Translations under genes and position numbers: made by a program | Notes under the pieces: generated by a model | The model's input: only the letters and a program-made list of their open reading frames with translations | Database searches by the model: none | What the model was told of the DNA's origin: nothing | Assembly: GCA_039621445.1 (NCBI GenBank) | Contig: CP154955.1 | Coordinates: 32,471,417-32,535,416, forward strand | Direction of reading: 5' to 3' | Length of the DNA: 64,000 nucleotides | Source: Euglena gracilis | Lineage: Eukaryota > Euglenida > Euglenophyceae > Euglenales | In this document: positions 55,138-64,000 of the stretch, piece after piece | How the letters are laid out: every line of letters begins with the position of its first letter | Position numbering within the stretch: the first letter of the stretch is position 1

Positions 55138-55145
55138 CTGTGTGC
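55064..55145 (+). repeat. TGCA/TG microsatellite
   Basis: (TGCA)n-like followed by (GT)n just downstream of the 54973-55051 exon. Confidence 0.9.
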
Positions 55146-55678
55146 GTACACATAGAACCCCTCCAACGGAATTACCACAAGTACGTCTACAAACAAATGA
55201 TATTGCTTTGGATCAGCCATTGCATAAGGGTTCACAGTACCCCGCCCCTCAGATGCTGGACTGCAGATGGTCAAATTTGACTATTGGAAATCCGAGTGGA
55301 CCCCCCCCCGGGGGAGTTGTGCACTTCCAGGGCTAGCTAGCTTGAATTAGAACCTGACCGGCTGAAAGCGAAATTTTTTGACCCCCCAAAAAACCTATTT
55401 TCGCCATTTTTTTTGGTATTTTTTTTGAACAAATTCAACCAAAAACCCATTAAAAGCCTGAAAAACAGGCCATTGCTTAAAGATTTGGGGCGGGTCCGGT
55501 TCGATGGTTAGCCATTTTGCTAGACACTGGACAAAAGGGACAAAAAAAAAGCAGGCAGGAGGTCCGGGGTCTTCCTAAACGGGGAAAAAATTACCTCCGA
55601 CGCTGTGCCCCGAGTTGGAAATGGTTTTGTCCGAAAAATGGCCGGGGTGAATTGGCATGCCTGTGTGTCGTTTTGCAG

Positions 55679-55781
55679 GAAGGCTCAGCTTCAACCAGCT
55701 ACTGGCGGCGCTTTTCCCCCTCATCCCGCCGTGGTATTTGGCGTATGCCACCCGGCACTGGAAGCATCCTGGCGACCTCGA
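55679..55781 (+). CDS. Exon: EF-type module, F-x-x-L-L-x-x-L-F-P
   Basis: Acceptor CGTTTTGCAG, donor CCTCGA/GTGTGT. Two bases complete Gly. Encodes RLSFNQLLAALFPLIPPWYL and AYATRHWKHPGDL. Phase agrees with 55051 and with 57688. Best preserved copy of the module after 59208. Confidence 0.8.
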
Positions 55782-55849
55782 GTGTGTCCTCTGATGCCTT
55801 CAAATTCAGTGTTGGCCCACATAAGCCAGGGGGGGGGGGGAAATGCGTT

Positions 55850-56260
55850 TCGCAATTTTTCGCATTTTTGCGCATTTTTTGCGCATTTTTGTCAATTTTT
55901 CAAAAATGCGCATTTTTGCGCATTTTTGCGCATTTTTTGCGCATTTTTGCGCATTTTTTGCAATCCCCCCCCCATTTTTGCATATTGTCCATTTTTTGCG
56001 CATTTTTTTTGCATTTTTTTGCCCAGTCTTGCATCTTTTTCAATTTTTGCGCCTTTTTTGCGCATTTTTTGCCCAATTTTGCACATTTTCAATTTTTGCG
56101 CCTTTTTTGCGCATTTTTTTGCCCAATTTTGCACATTTTCAATTTTTGCGCCTTTTTTGCGCATTTTTTGCCCAATTTTGCACATTTTGCCATTTTTGCG
56201 CCTTTTTTGCGCATTTTTTGCCCAATTTTGCACATTTTGCCATTTTTGCACATTTTCCAC
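55850..56260 (+). repeat. Phased TTTTTGCGCA low-complexity DNA
   Basis: T-tracts alternate with GCGCA or CCCAATTTTGCACA at roughly helical spacing. A related patch is at 56452-56490. The long Phe/Ala/His open frames are artefacts. Confidence 0.85.
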
Positions 56261-57687
56261 CCAAATCACATGCTCATCGAATTTTGCCCACGTTCAACTG
56301 ACCCATTACTGTAACCAACGAACCTATTTTCGCACTTTTTTGGCCAAAATGCCTTCATTTCAGCTCTTTTTGGTGGTTTTGGTTTAATTTTGGGTTTACT
56401 GTTGGGAATTTGTCTAAGTCCTTTTTCCCTTAGGAATGTCACAAGCTCAGCGCTTTTTTTGCGCATTTTTGCGCATTTTTGCGCATTTTTTCCGAGGGCC
56501 GTCCAGCGCATTCCAGCCCCCCTGCATAAGCACACACCCACACATACAACGAGCATCAGAAAGTGCGGTGCCATGGGCAGGTTTTGACTGGTGCGCTTCC
56601 AAGGCATCGCTTAAGCCAGAGGGATTCCCCAGGGCAGGCGCCTCTGATGATGCTGGGCGATGTCGGGCGATGCTGGCGTTATTTTGTATATGTTGAAGAA
56701 TTAAACCCATTTTTGGGTTAAATTGGCAACCATTTCCCACAAATCTGTAGTATTACACCCATGTTTGCCATTTTGAGCTTTTTTTTGTTAATTTTTTGGG
56801 GGGGCAAGTTTGAGATGATTTGGGCAAATATTGGACTAATTTTGGTCCAATATGAGTGTGTTTATGGCGCTTTTGACCGTTTTACGTTATTTGGGTGATT
56901 TTGGTCATTTTTCACAGTTTTTTGTGGGCATTATTTGACATTTTTGAACTATTTTTGGTTATTTCAAGCCATCCTGCCAAAAATCAGAATTTCAGGAGAG
57001 ATTTTTTCGAAATTTTCTCCTTCCGGCACTTTGCGCCGGGGGGGGGAGGGTTATATTCGGGCGGGATTTCAAGGTCCTCAGGGGGTTATATTTTTTAGGG
57101 GTTATATTTGGGGGGTTTATATTTGGGGCGGTTTACAGGAGGTACACCACCGAGGGCTTCAAAGGCGATGCTGGGTGACGCTGGGCGATGCTGGGCCCAA
57201 GGGTATGGTTGACCAGAGGTGCTTGCCCCTGGGGGGGCATCACCAGCAGCCATGTTCCTGCCCTTGACCCCCTAACTACCATTGTTATCCCTGACCATCC
57301 GCCCAGAGAGAGGCTGGATGACAATGACATTTTAAGTACCAAAGTGGGCGAAAATGGATCTGGTTTGAGCTGCCAATTTTTCATTCATCGTTTTTTTGTA
57401 TGATTTCTTTATGTTTGTGTAATCATAATTTCTGAAAGAAACTATGATTTATTTCTCCAGATATTCCCCCCCCCCAACTGAGCCAGAACCAAAACGGGCA
57501 AAAGTGTGATTTTGGGCACTTTTTGGGCAAAAATCTGTCAAAATGCAAAAAATTCTCGGCACAAATCACCGGAAGGAATTTTTTGGCTTTTTGGGGGGGT
57601 CCCAGATACCCCCCTCCCAGGGACCGTCCGGACCTGGCAGGTGGGGGGGGGGCGGACTTGTTTATATACATCCCACTCACTCTGCAG

Positions 57688-57818
57688 GTTTTGCCACAGC
57701 TCCACCCTCGATATCGTCCCGACTCAACCCGCCCTCGATGCCGACGAGCTGACAGAGACCAATATGCTGTACCTGCCTCGGAAGGCACCACAGCACAAGC
57801 TGGCTGAACCCTGGCTAA
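57688..57818 (+). CDS. Exon: linker segment
   Basis: Acceptor CACTCTGCAG, donor GGCTAA/GTACTA. One base completes Glu. Encodes FCHSSTLDIVPTQPALDADE, LTETNMLYLPRKAPQHKLAE and PWL plus 1 base. Convincing composition; no domain recognised. Confidence 0.7.
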
Positions 57819-57900
57819 GTACTAGCGGTGTCAGCGCAGGGCCACAAGTGAGGTTCTGGCGGCGTTGCTTTTGTCTGTGTCTCCAACAGAAATGGCAGAG

Positions 57901-58107
57901 TTGTCCGCCCTAGCTGCCTGCCACCTCAGACTGCGCATCGATATTTGTGCGGGGCGGTCTCCCTCGCACTGCTTCCCAAGTCTGATTTGCCGGGTCGTCC
58001 GGGGGGGTACCGTGCCTCCCGAGCCGCATTCGATGCTTTCCACGCCCTTGACACCGACCGCCTCGGAGAGCTATTGGAGCAGCAGCTGGTGGGGAAGGTC
58101 GTGGCAG
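57901..58107 (+). CDS. Exon: EF-hand-like segment
   Basis: Acceptor ATGGCAGAG (chosen for phase; 57890 is an alternative), donor GTGGCAG/GTGTGC. Encodes VRPSCLPPQTAHRYLCGAVS, continues to RAAFDAFHALDTDRLGELLE and QQLVGKVVA plus 1 base. DTDRLGELLEQQ aligns with an EF loop (Asp1, Asp3, Gly6, Leu8), lacking Glu12. A second frame is open here, but this one agrees with 57818 and 59208. Confidence 0.65.
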
Positions 58108-58359
58108 GTGTGCCTGGCGTGGGAGGTGCTGCTGTGTTAGAAACCTTAAATCAAATCCAGCTTCAAACCGTCTTAAAGCCAATGAAATTGGGCTTCAAAA
58201 TCGTTGATGTAGACTGGAAGGACAATGATCTTTTGGGCTTCTGGTCCGCCACAAATAAAAAAAATAATAAACAAATAATGTCTTGTACGAATACGGTGTG
58301 CCAAAAAGTTTTTACAACCTTCGAGTTGTGTGGGTGGGTATCAGACAATTTTTTAAGCA

Positions 58360-58690
58360 CTGTCCCCCCCCCCCCCCCCCGGGGGGGTGACTGACTGGTT
58401 TTTTCAGAGTGACTGACTGGTTTTGGGCCCGGACCCCCTCCCCCCCCCCCCGGGGGGTCGGCCAGGGGTGGGCAAAAGTGGCTTGAGTGACCCCGGCGCC
58501 GAAGGCGCCGGGAAAATTTTTTTGGCCTAAAATGGCCTAAAGTGACTGGAAAGTGGCCGTTTTCCTGAGTGGCCGACCCCCCCTGGGGGGGGGGGGGGTA
58601 GTGACTGACTGGCTTCCCAAAAAAAGTGACTGATTGGTTTTTCAAAAAGTGGAGTGACCACCCCCGGGGGTCGGTAAAAAATTGTATGGT
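58360..58690 (+). repeat. Intronic GTGACTGACTGG / GGCGCC-hairpin repeat
   Basis: A full-length copy far from the exon array: C-run/G-run, GTGACTGACTGG, GGACCCCC, GGCGCCGAAGGCGCCGG hairpin, AAAATTTTTTTGGCC, GTGGCCGACC, GTGACTGACTGG, AAAGTGGAGTGACCACC. Confidence 0.8.
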
Positions 58691-59207
58691 GGGTATTCAA
58701 CCACATCCCCAACAGCTTTTTCCCTCTTCCCATTGTGTACCTAGACAGCACCCAAGCCAGCTCTGCCACAGCTACGCGCAAACCTGATTTAACACCTTAC
58801 ACTAACCGAACCCCATCCCGGGGAAGGGATAGTGTGGATGGCTTTTAGTACCATTTTTTGGCAACCTTAGCAACAATTAGCAAACCTTGTCAAGGCTCGC
58901 TGTAGCGGCATTGATTCAGTTTATTTGATTATTCTTGAGCGACAATCAATCCGATTTCTGGTGGCGGGTGGGAAGGAGGACGTGGACCCTCCCCTTACCT
59001 CAGAAACACTGTGTCGTTACCACCCTCCGTGTCATTTTTCCAGAACTCTGCCCGAGGGTTTTCATTGAATTAACATTGACACACTACCAGGTCATTGACA
59101 TGCCCCCCCCCTCCGTGTCAACAACACATTCCCTGAAGATTGGTGTGTTTTGGACAGGGGGGGGGAATCACCACCATCCGTCGATCACGTCGATCATTCT
59201 GTCCCAG

Positions 59208-59353
59208 GGCACACCATTACCCCGCTGCTCTTCCGCTGCATGGACAACGACCGCTCCGGCACCGTGACCTTCTACAAGCTGCTCCGCCGCCTCTTCCCCC
59301 GCCTGTCCTGGCTCAACCTTGCCCGGTTGTGCAAGACTTACATCACCGCCAAG
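59208..59353 (+). CDS. Exon: EF-hand with F-x-x-L-L-x-x-L-F-P module
   Basis: Acceptor TTCTGTCCCAG, donor CGCCAAG/GTTTGT. Two bases complete Gly. Encodes HTITPLLFRCMDNDRSGTVT, FYKLLRRLFPRLSWLNLARL and CKTYITAK. The loop DNDRSGTVTFYK has Asp1, Asp3, Ser5, Gly6, Thr9 but Lys instead of Glu at 12, so Ca2+ binding may be weak. Clearest example of the second EF-hand region. Confidence 0.85.
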
Positions 59354-59754
59354 GTTTGTCATTGTGTGTGGCCACGCTGTGTTGGGCTGGATGGGCTAGA
59401 TTAGGGATTATTCCCCTGTGGGGAAGCATCATTTTTCCTCATTATTTTTTTATTGTCCATTTGTGTGTGCATGTGCGTGTGCGTGTGTTTCTGTGGCCTG
59501 TTGGGTGTGCGTCAGTATTTACCATATCTTGTTCTACACACAAGGAGAAGATGTTTGATGGCATCAACCATCAAGCATTTGATCGTCGTTGGGTTTGGTG
59601 GTGTGTGAAGGAAGCGGGAAAATGTGGTGGGGTTTGTGAATTTTGAGGGTTTTGAGAATTGGTTGTGTCGATCATTGGAGGTTGAAGTCCGTTCCAAGGC
59701 TTCCCGCACAACCAAGCACCCATGAAGTGTGGGCGTGAAGAGTGTGACTGGGCG

Positions 59755-60400
59755 TGACTGGCTATTTTTGGCCACCTTTGGCACCTTTTGGAACCTTTTG
59801 GCGACTTCTGGCTTTGGGGCCACTTCTGGTTGTTTTTAACAACTTTTTGACCATTTTTTGCCCCTTTTTGCCTACAATTGTCAATTTTTTGATTTTCTTT
59901 GCCATTCTTTGCTACTTTTGATTGTTTTCGGCCATTTTTGCCACTTTTTGTCTATTTCTGCTCAGTTTTGATTTTTTGGCTGCTTTTGGACATTTTTAGG
60001 CAAGTTTTTTAATCATTTTTGGCCATTTTTTTGAACATTTTTTACTGTTTTTAAAAAAGTTGCAGTAAAAGTGGGCAAAAGTGGGCAAAAGTTGGCAAAA
60101 GCGGTCAAAAGCAGCAAAAAAATGCAACCGGTCAAACGCGACAAAAGTGGCCAAAAGTGGCTCAGCAGTGGCCAAGAGCCGACAACAAACAAACAAATAA
60201 ACAAAATGGCTAAAATTGGCTTAAACGTGGGCAAAGGTGGGCAAAGAAATGGTCAACATTACCAACAGTGGGCGAAAGTGGGCAAAGACAGTCAAAAAGA
60301 GGCAAAAAGCTTCCAAGATGGCCAAAAATGGCCTAAAAGTGGCCAGAGAGTAGCAGAAGCAGTCTAAAGTGGGCAAAAGGTTGGCCAAAAGTCGGCATGA
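59755..60400. repeat. Imperfect fold-back of TTTTGGCCA-type repeats
   Basis: The left half (59755-60050) repeats TTTTTGGCCA/CTTTTTG at about 10-base spacing. The right half (60060-60400) repeats the complementary GGCAAAAGTGGGCAAAAG. The centre is near 60055. Could form a long imperfect hairpin. Confidence 0.7.
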
Positions 60401-60806
60401 AGGTCAACACGGCCAAAAATGGTACCCTGGCCAGTGCAGACAGCACGCAGCACCAGTAGCAATCGTCGTCACAGCGGGTGTGCGCTTCCCACGTGTTTGA
60501 CATCCAAGAGGCACCAATCTCAACCCTCGGCCCTCTTCACATCACTCAGTAAGGAACATGTATACCTACCCCCCCCCTGGGAAACTGTCATGTCCGAGAA
60601 CCTGGCCCAAAGTAGCCCAAACTGACCAAAATGCAACCAAAAGCAAATTTGGCCAAAACGGCCAGCAGCAGATGGAAGGGGAAAAAATGGCCAAAGAACT
60701 TTCTGTGAAGTCGAGGTGGCTGGGATTTCTGTTGGCGTGACTGGGCGTGACTGGGTGTGTCTCGGTGACCATAGGCACCCTCTCTCTCTCCCTCTCCCCC
60801 CTCAAG

Positions 60807-60900
60807 GAGCTCAGGCTACTTTGTGAAGAGTTCAGACAGATCTCCACAGAAGGAGTTTTGAGCTTGCCGAAGCTACACAGCTTTCCTTCGTTTATCCACG
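60807..60900 (+). CDS. Exon: helical segment with degenerate EF loop
   Basis: A CT-rich tract ending CCCCCCTCAAG precedes it; donor ATCCACG/GTGCGT. Phase 0 to 1. Encodes ELRLLCEEFRQISTEGVLSL and PKLHSFPSFIH plus 1 base. QISTEGVLSLPK resembles an EF loop without the acidic residues. Phase agrees with 59353 and 62515. Confidence 0.75.
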
Positions 60901-61399
60901 GTGCGTTACAGTCACTGTATGGCTCGCTTTTTGTTTTGGTTTCTTGATCTCTGTTACAAGGATTTGGCGTTATTCGCCTGAAGGATTGTTCGTTTGCTTT
61001 TCTGCACACATAAATGGCTCGGCAAGGTTTTTGTCCCTGAGCACGGTGAATGTTACCAAGCAAGCATTTTTGATGATGCAGGGCGATGCAGGGCGATGTG
61101 GGAACTTCGGAGGCCAAAGGTGGGGTTCCGAGGTAGGGCACAGGGAGATGCAGGCATTTTTTTTTTAAAGTCATTGTTCAAAATTTCAGTTGGTTTGGCC
61201 GCTTCGGCCATTTCTGTCCATGTTGTCCAGGTTTCCCCATTTTTGATAATTTTTGACTACATTTGGAGGTTGAAAATGGGCAAATGGCCAATTTGGCGCA
61301 GTATTTCTCTAAGAAACGAATGGCCCATCTGGCCCGGGGTGCTTTTCTAGACGCAAATGGCCAATCTGGGAGGCAGATAATCTGAAGGGGGGTGGGGGT

Positions 61400-62161
61400 T
61401 CACAAAAACTCCGGTGTGACAGCTGCCAGCGCTAGGTGGTGTTCTGGAGGTGGTGTGACAGGTCCACTTTGCTTTCTTTTTGAAGTTTTGCGGCACGTTG
61501 TAGAAGTTTCGAAACCTTGTTACAAAAGCAGTAGAAGTTCACATACAACGTATACAACGGATTGTTGGAGAATTCTGCCACTTGTGGTTGATGACGGTGA
61601 TACAGAACACAGAAGGATTTGCCACCAGTTGCTCATTGAGTTCAGTGGCAAGTTGTTCGTCGAAATGATGTCAGTGTGCGCAAATGTGCAAATAGACGAC
61701 GTGCATAATTGCCCACGCCAACCACTTTAGAATTAAACATGTGAGAAACACATCCATTTGAGCATATTGTCTTTTTCGCAGTTTCGCAGTCGCACAAAAG
61801 GTTGGTGTGCGCATTTGCGCACACCGTCTATTTGCACACATCCACCACCAATTCTCACAAGTTGAAGGTTCAGAGCATCGTAACAGGCTTAGGCACACCT
61901 CACCAAAACTCCCCATTACCATCCCATATTCAATTATGAGGCTGTTTGGAAGGTTCCCAAGCACCTGCTGGGTGTCATATGCCCCGTGTTTCGCAGTGGC
62001 ACCCCAAAATTCCAAGTCCTTGCTTTCATCTCTGCGTCCCAGGGCACCGCATCCCATCCTGTTTTCATTGGTTTTTTAGCGGTCAATTATTGTCATCTTC
62101 AAAAAAAATGTCCATGTGGGGGCAAATGAATAGAAAAGCTTAAGCGCGACATTTGCCTCAG
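61400..62161 (+). mobile_element. Fragment of a CTTAG-end element (right part)
   Basis: Aligns with 10130-11617 of element A: GTGTGACAGCTGCCAGCG, GAATTCTGCCACT, GATACAGAACACA, palindromes near 61671, 61699 and 61799 with GGTTGGTGTGCGCA arms, AAGTCCTTGCTTTCATCTCTG, and a right end CTTAAGCGCGACATTTGCCT followed by CAG. Left end missing. Confidence 0.75.
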
Positions 62162-62514
62162 AAGCAACCCGAAGAAGCGACCAAAAATAAAGTGGCCAAA
62201 AGCAGCCAGAAGCAGTCATTTCTGGCTGCTTGTTGTCTGTGGTCGCTTTCAGCTGTTTCGTATTGCTTTTGACCAAAGTCACGTGCTTGCTCACAAGCGA
62301 GTGCGGCTTTTTCTGTGTGCCTGTTCACGTGCCCCCTGACATTTTTATTTTGCCATTTTGTCATGTTTTGACCCAACACTGTGACAGTCCCAAAACTGAA
62401 CCAGCTCTTTGCCTCATTCTTCCAGTTGTGATTCCGAAGAGAAGGTTTTGGTTGGCTCTGTGTCGCGTGTGTGGATTTTCAGTGTTCAGTCCCTCCCACA
62501 GCCCTCTCTGGCAG

Positions 62515-62615
62515 GGGTAGACCTCCGGCGTCTGGATTTCCACAACGCGTGTGGCGGCGGCCCGGTGCGGTTCCCGGACTTCTTGCAGGTGCTTTTCCCG
62601 GCCGTGGTCAGTGCT
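62515..62615 (+). CDS. Exon: EF-type module, F-x-x-F-L-x-x-L-F-P
   Basis: Acceptor CTCTCTGGCAG. Two bases complete Gly. Encodes VDLRRLDFHNACGGGPVRFP and DFLQVLFPAVVSA. NACGGGPVRFPD keeps Gly6, Val8, Phe10 and an acidic residue at 12 but lost the others. The donor is set at GTACGGGAA, the shared introner-like start; GTCAGT nine bases earlier is an alternative in the same phase. Confidence 0.75.
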
Positions 62616-62895
62616 GTACGGGAACCCCCGAAACCTTATGGGTGGTGGGTGGTGGTGGGGAGGTCGATCCCCCTCCCACCCCCTGGTTGGTGAGTTGGGT
62701 TCCACCCCCCCCCAGGCTTTCCCAAATTTCCGGGGGCACCGATTTTTCTGTCAGAATTTTCTTTTGGCACCTTCGGCGCCGAATGAGTTTTTCTTTGCAG
62801 GCGGTGAGGTGTGGTGGGGGTTGACAACCCCCCCCCCCACCTTCTGGGTGGTTGGGTGGGGGTCGACCCCCCACACACCAGGTCTTCCCGTGCAG
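62616..62895 (+). repeat. Introner-like intron, copy 2
   Basis: It begins GTACGGGAACCCCCGAAACC and ends GGTCTTCCCGTGCAG before CCCTGG, as in the intron at 27516-27879. Contains a GGCACCTTCGGCGCC hairpin near 62768. Confidence 0.6.
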
Positions 62896-62953
62896 CCCTG
62901 GCCGTGGACCCGAAGGAGGTCCACCGCGTCACACGCCCCAACATCCCGGAGCG
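62896..62953 (+). CDS. Exon: short segment, frame not settled
   Basis: Acceptor CTTCCCGTGCAG and an excellent donor GAGCG/GTACGT. The phase-consistent reading is PWPWTRRRSTASHAPTSRS. A reading shifted by two bases, LAVDPKEVHRVTRPNIPE, looks more protein-like but needs a different upstream donor. Confidence 0.45.
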
Positions 62954-64000
62954 GTACGTACCGCATGCGTTACACTTGGGTTCCAAATGTCTAGCGCCCT
63001 AAGTCTTGGGCAGAACACCACCCAAAACTAGAGTTGTTTATGGTTGTTCAAGCTAAAATTGGATCTAAATTTACATGGCAGCCTCCCACTAAATGACCCC
63101 CCCCCAGGGGGTGGGGCAGATAGTGGTATCAGGGGGTTCAAATTTTTTTGTGTTAATGATGGAGTAGGATTGGGGCTACGATTTCGGCCTAACTTTAGGC
63201 CTAACTTGTACACCCCCCCCACTTATAAACCCCGGTTTGGGGGGGTACCCGGGACCCCCCCAAAAGGGTCAATTTTTTCCTCCAGCGCTTCGCGCCGAAA
63301 TTTTTTTGCATTTTTGGCACATTTTTGCCCAAAAAGTGCCCAAAATGGCATTTTTGGTCGTTTTGGGGGGTCAAACATTTTCGGTCACCCGGACCGCGCC
63401 ACTGTTTAGATGGGGGGTGTCCCCCCCCACCCCCCCCCCTCCTGGCCCGCACGGGGGGGGGGGGTCCGGACCACCCCCCACCTGTCTTTATATCAAACCC
63501 TGGGGGGGTTATAAGTCCCGGAATTGTTGTTGAAAATCCGAACCCCAAAAATGACCCTGAAACCCCCCCAAATTGGCGATTTTTGGCAATTTGGTCAAAA
63601 ATAGCATTTTTGATGATGGTCGATCTTTAAAAAAAAAAAAGTACCAAAAAATCAGTTTTTTGGTGGTTTGCGGCCGAAAAATTCGTCCCCAGCAGTTTTC
63701 ATTTTTCCCGGGGGGGTATAAGTCCCAGTTTGGTTAGTTGGCCCGAGGGGGGGGGGTTATAAGTGGGGGGTGTTTATAAGTGGGAAGCGAGTGAAAGGAA
63801 TTCATCTCCAGCCGAAGACGCATTACAATAATTCAGTCAAATGGCAGCCCAACAGCTCCAGCTGAACCGAACGGCAGCAATTTCATATTTGAATTCTTTG
63901 ATTTTTTGGCTGATGTCCAAAAATCGGCAAAGGGCCTTTTTAATTTTGGTTTTTATTGTGTGGTGGGCATTTTCACATTTCATCTTTTGTTGTTATTGGA
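62954..64000 (+). other. Intron to window end, no exon seen
   Basis: Poly-C/poly-G bracketed DNA with a GCGCTTCGCGCC hairpin at 63280. CCCACTTATAAAC (63218-63230) and its exact reverse complement (63772-63784) may mark another small fold-back element. No coding signal. Confidence 0.4.

Larger units (their letters stand above)
135..62953 (+). other. Span of one giant multi-exon gene (LRR - EF-hand - coiled coil - EF-hand repeat protein)
   Basis: All convincing exons are on the plus strand. Reading phase at the end of one exon matches the start of the next at most junctions: for example 8493/9608, 11929/12258, 12357/13451, 16115/16369, 31564/34687, 36279/38314, 47426/48833, 48952/54564, 55051/55679, 58107/59208 and 60900/62515. 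Phase breaks at a few places (before 14707, 39378 and 44374) suggest missed small exons. No start codon context, stop codon or polyadenylation region is assigned, so both ends may lie outside. The alternative is two or more adjacent genes, with a boundary most likely between 38.4 and 45.6 kb, where exons are least certain. Function is inferred only from domain content. Confidence 0.6.

Noticed and set aside
55517-56387. Two overlapping frames of about 260 codons rich in Phe, Ala and His
   Set aside because: Produced by TTTTTGCGCA low-complexity DNA. Only the first part overlaps a real exon (55679-55781).

Overview
The window is nuclear DNA of a eukaryote, most likely a large-genome microbial eukaryote (protist or alga). 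Coding sequence occurs only as short GC-rich exons, mostly 40-210 bases, separated by introns of up to about 7.4 kb. No bacterial-style operon, tRNA or rRNA is visible. Every convincing exon lies on the plus strand, and reading phase is conserved across most consecutive junctions. The window is therefore best read as the inside of one very large gene, with neither its start nor its stop in view. At least one repeated exon type seems to end in a GC (not GT) donor, and the introns are long and repeat-rich. Both would fit a dinoflagellate or related alga, but the organism cannot be named from the sequence alone.

Layout of the gene. A helical exon at 135-323 is followed by a 7.4 kb intron. Leucine-rich-repeat exons follow (7744-9768), then linker exons (11821-13520) and an EF-hand region with one canonical loop (14707-15624). 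A Ser/Pro-rich linker (16006-16450) leads into a long charged coiled coil (17448-31564). The coiled coil includes a tandem array of duplicated exon pairs at about 18.6-27.1 kb. Pro-rich and mixed exons (34687-44435) lead into a second EF-hand region (45659-62953). There a module with the consensus x-F-x-x-L-L-x-x-L-F-P recurs in five exons, each attached to a mostly degenerate EF loop. The predicted product is a cytosolic scaffold: LRR, EF-hand, coiled coil, then an EF-hand-like repeat domain. A Ca2+-responsive cytoskeletal or ciliary role is only a guess.

The introns hold many terminal-inverted-repeat (TIR) elements. (1) A group of elements with CTTAG...CTAAG ends and 5-bp target duplications (9814-11617 and 21546-24898, probably 29269-31358, fragments at 44749-45035 and 61400-62161). 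Each carries its own series of short palindromes built on TGCGCA-NN-TGCGCA. (2) A TA-flanked MITE (35041-35717). (3) A fold-back MITE whose TIRs are made of a 10-bp repeat (28665-29042). (4) A 1.57 kb long-TIR element (36329-37902). (5) A 1.3 kb element with a 10-bp flanking direct repeat and a higher-order tandem core (52448-53782). In addition there is an intronic family with a GGCGCC-GAA-GGCGCC hairpin and GTGACTGACTGG motifs, a pair of homologous whole introns (introner-like), several dispersed repeat pairs, phased T-tract DNA and microsatellites.

The clearest new observation is the 3.35 kb CTTAG element inserted in the third unit of the exon-pair array. Sister units preserve the empty site, which proves its boundaries. 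The element-specific palindrome series shared by this group is the best candidate for an undescribed system.
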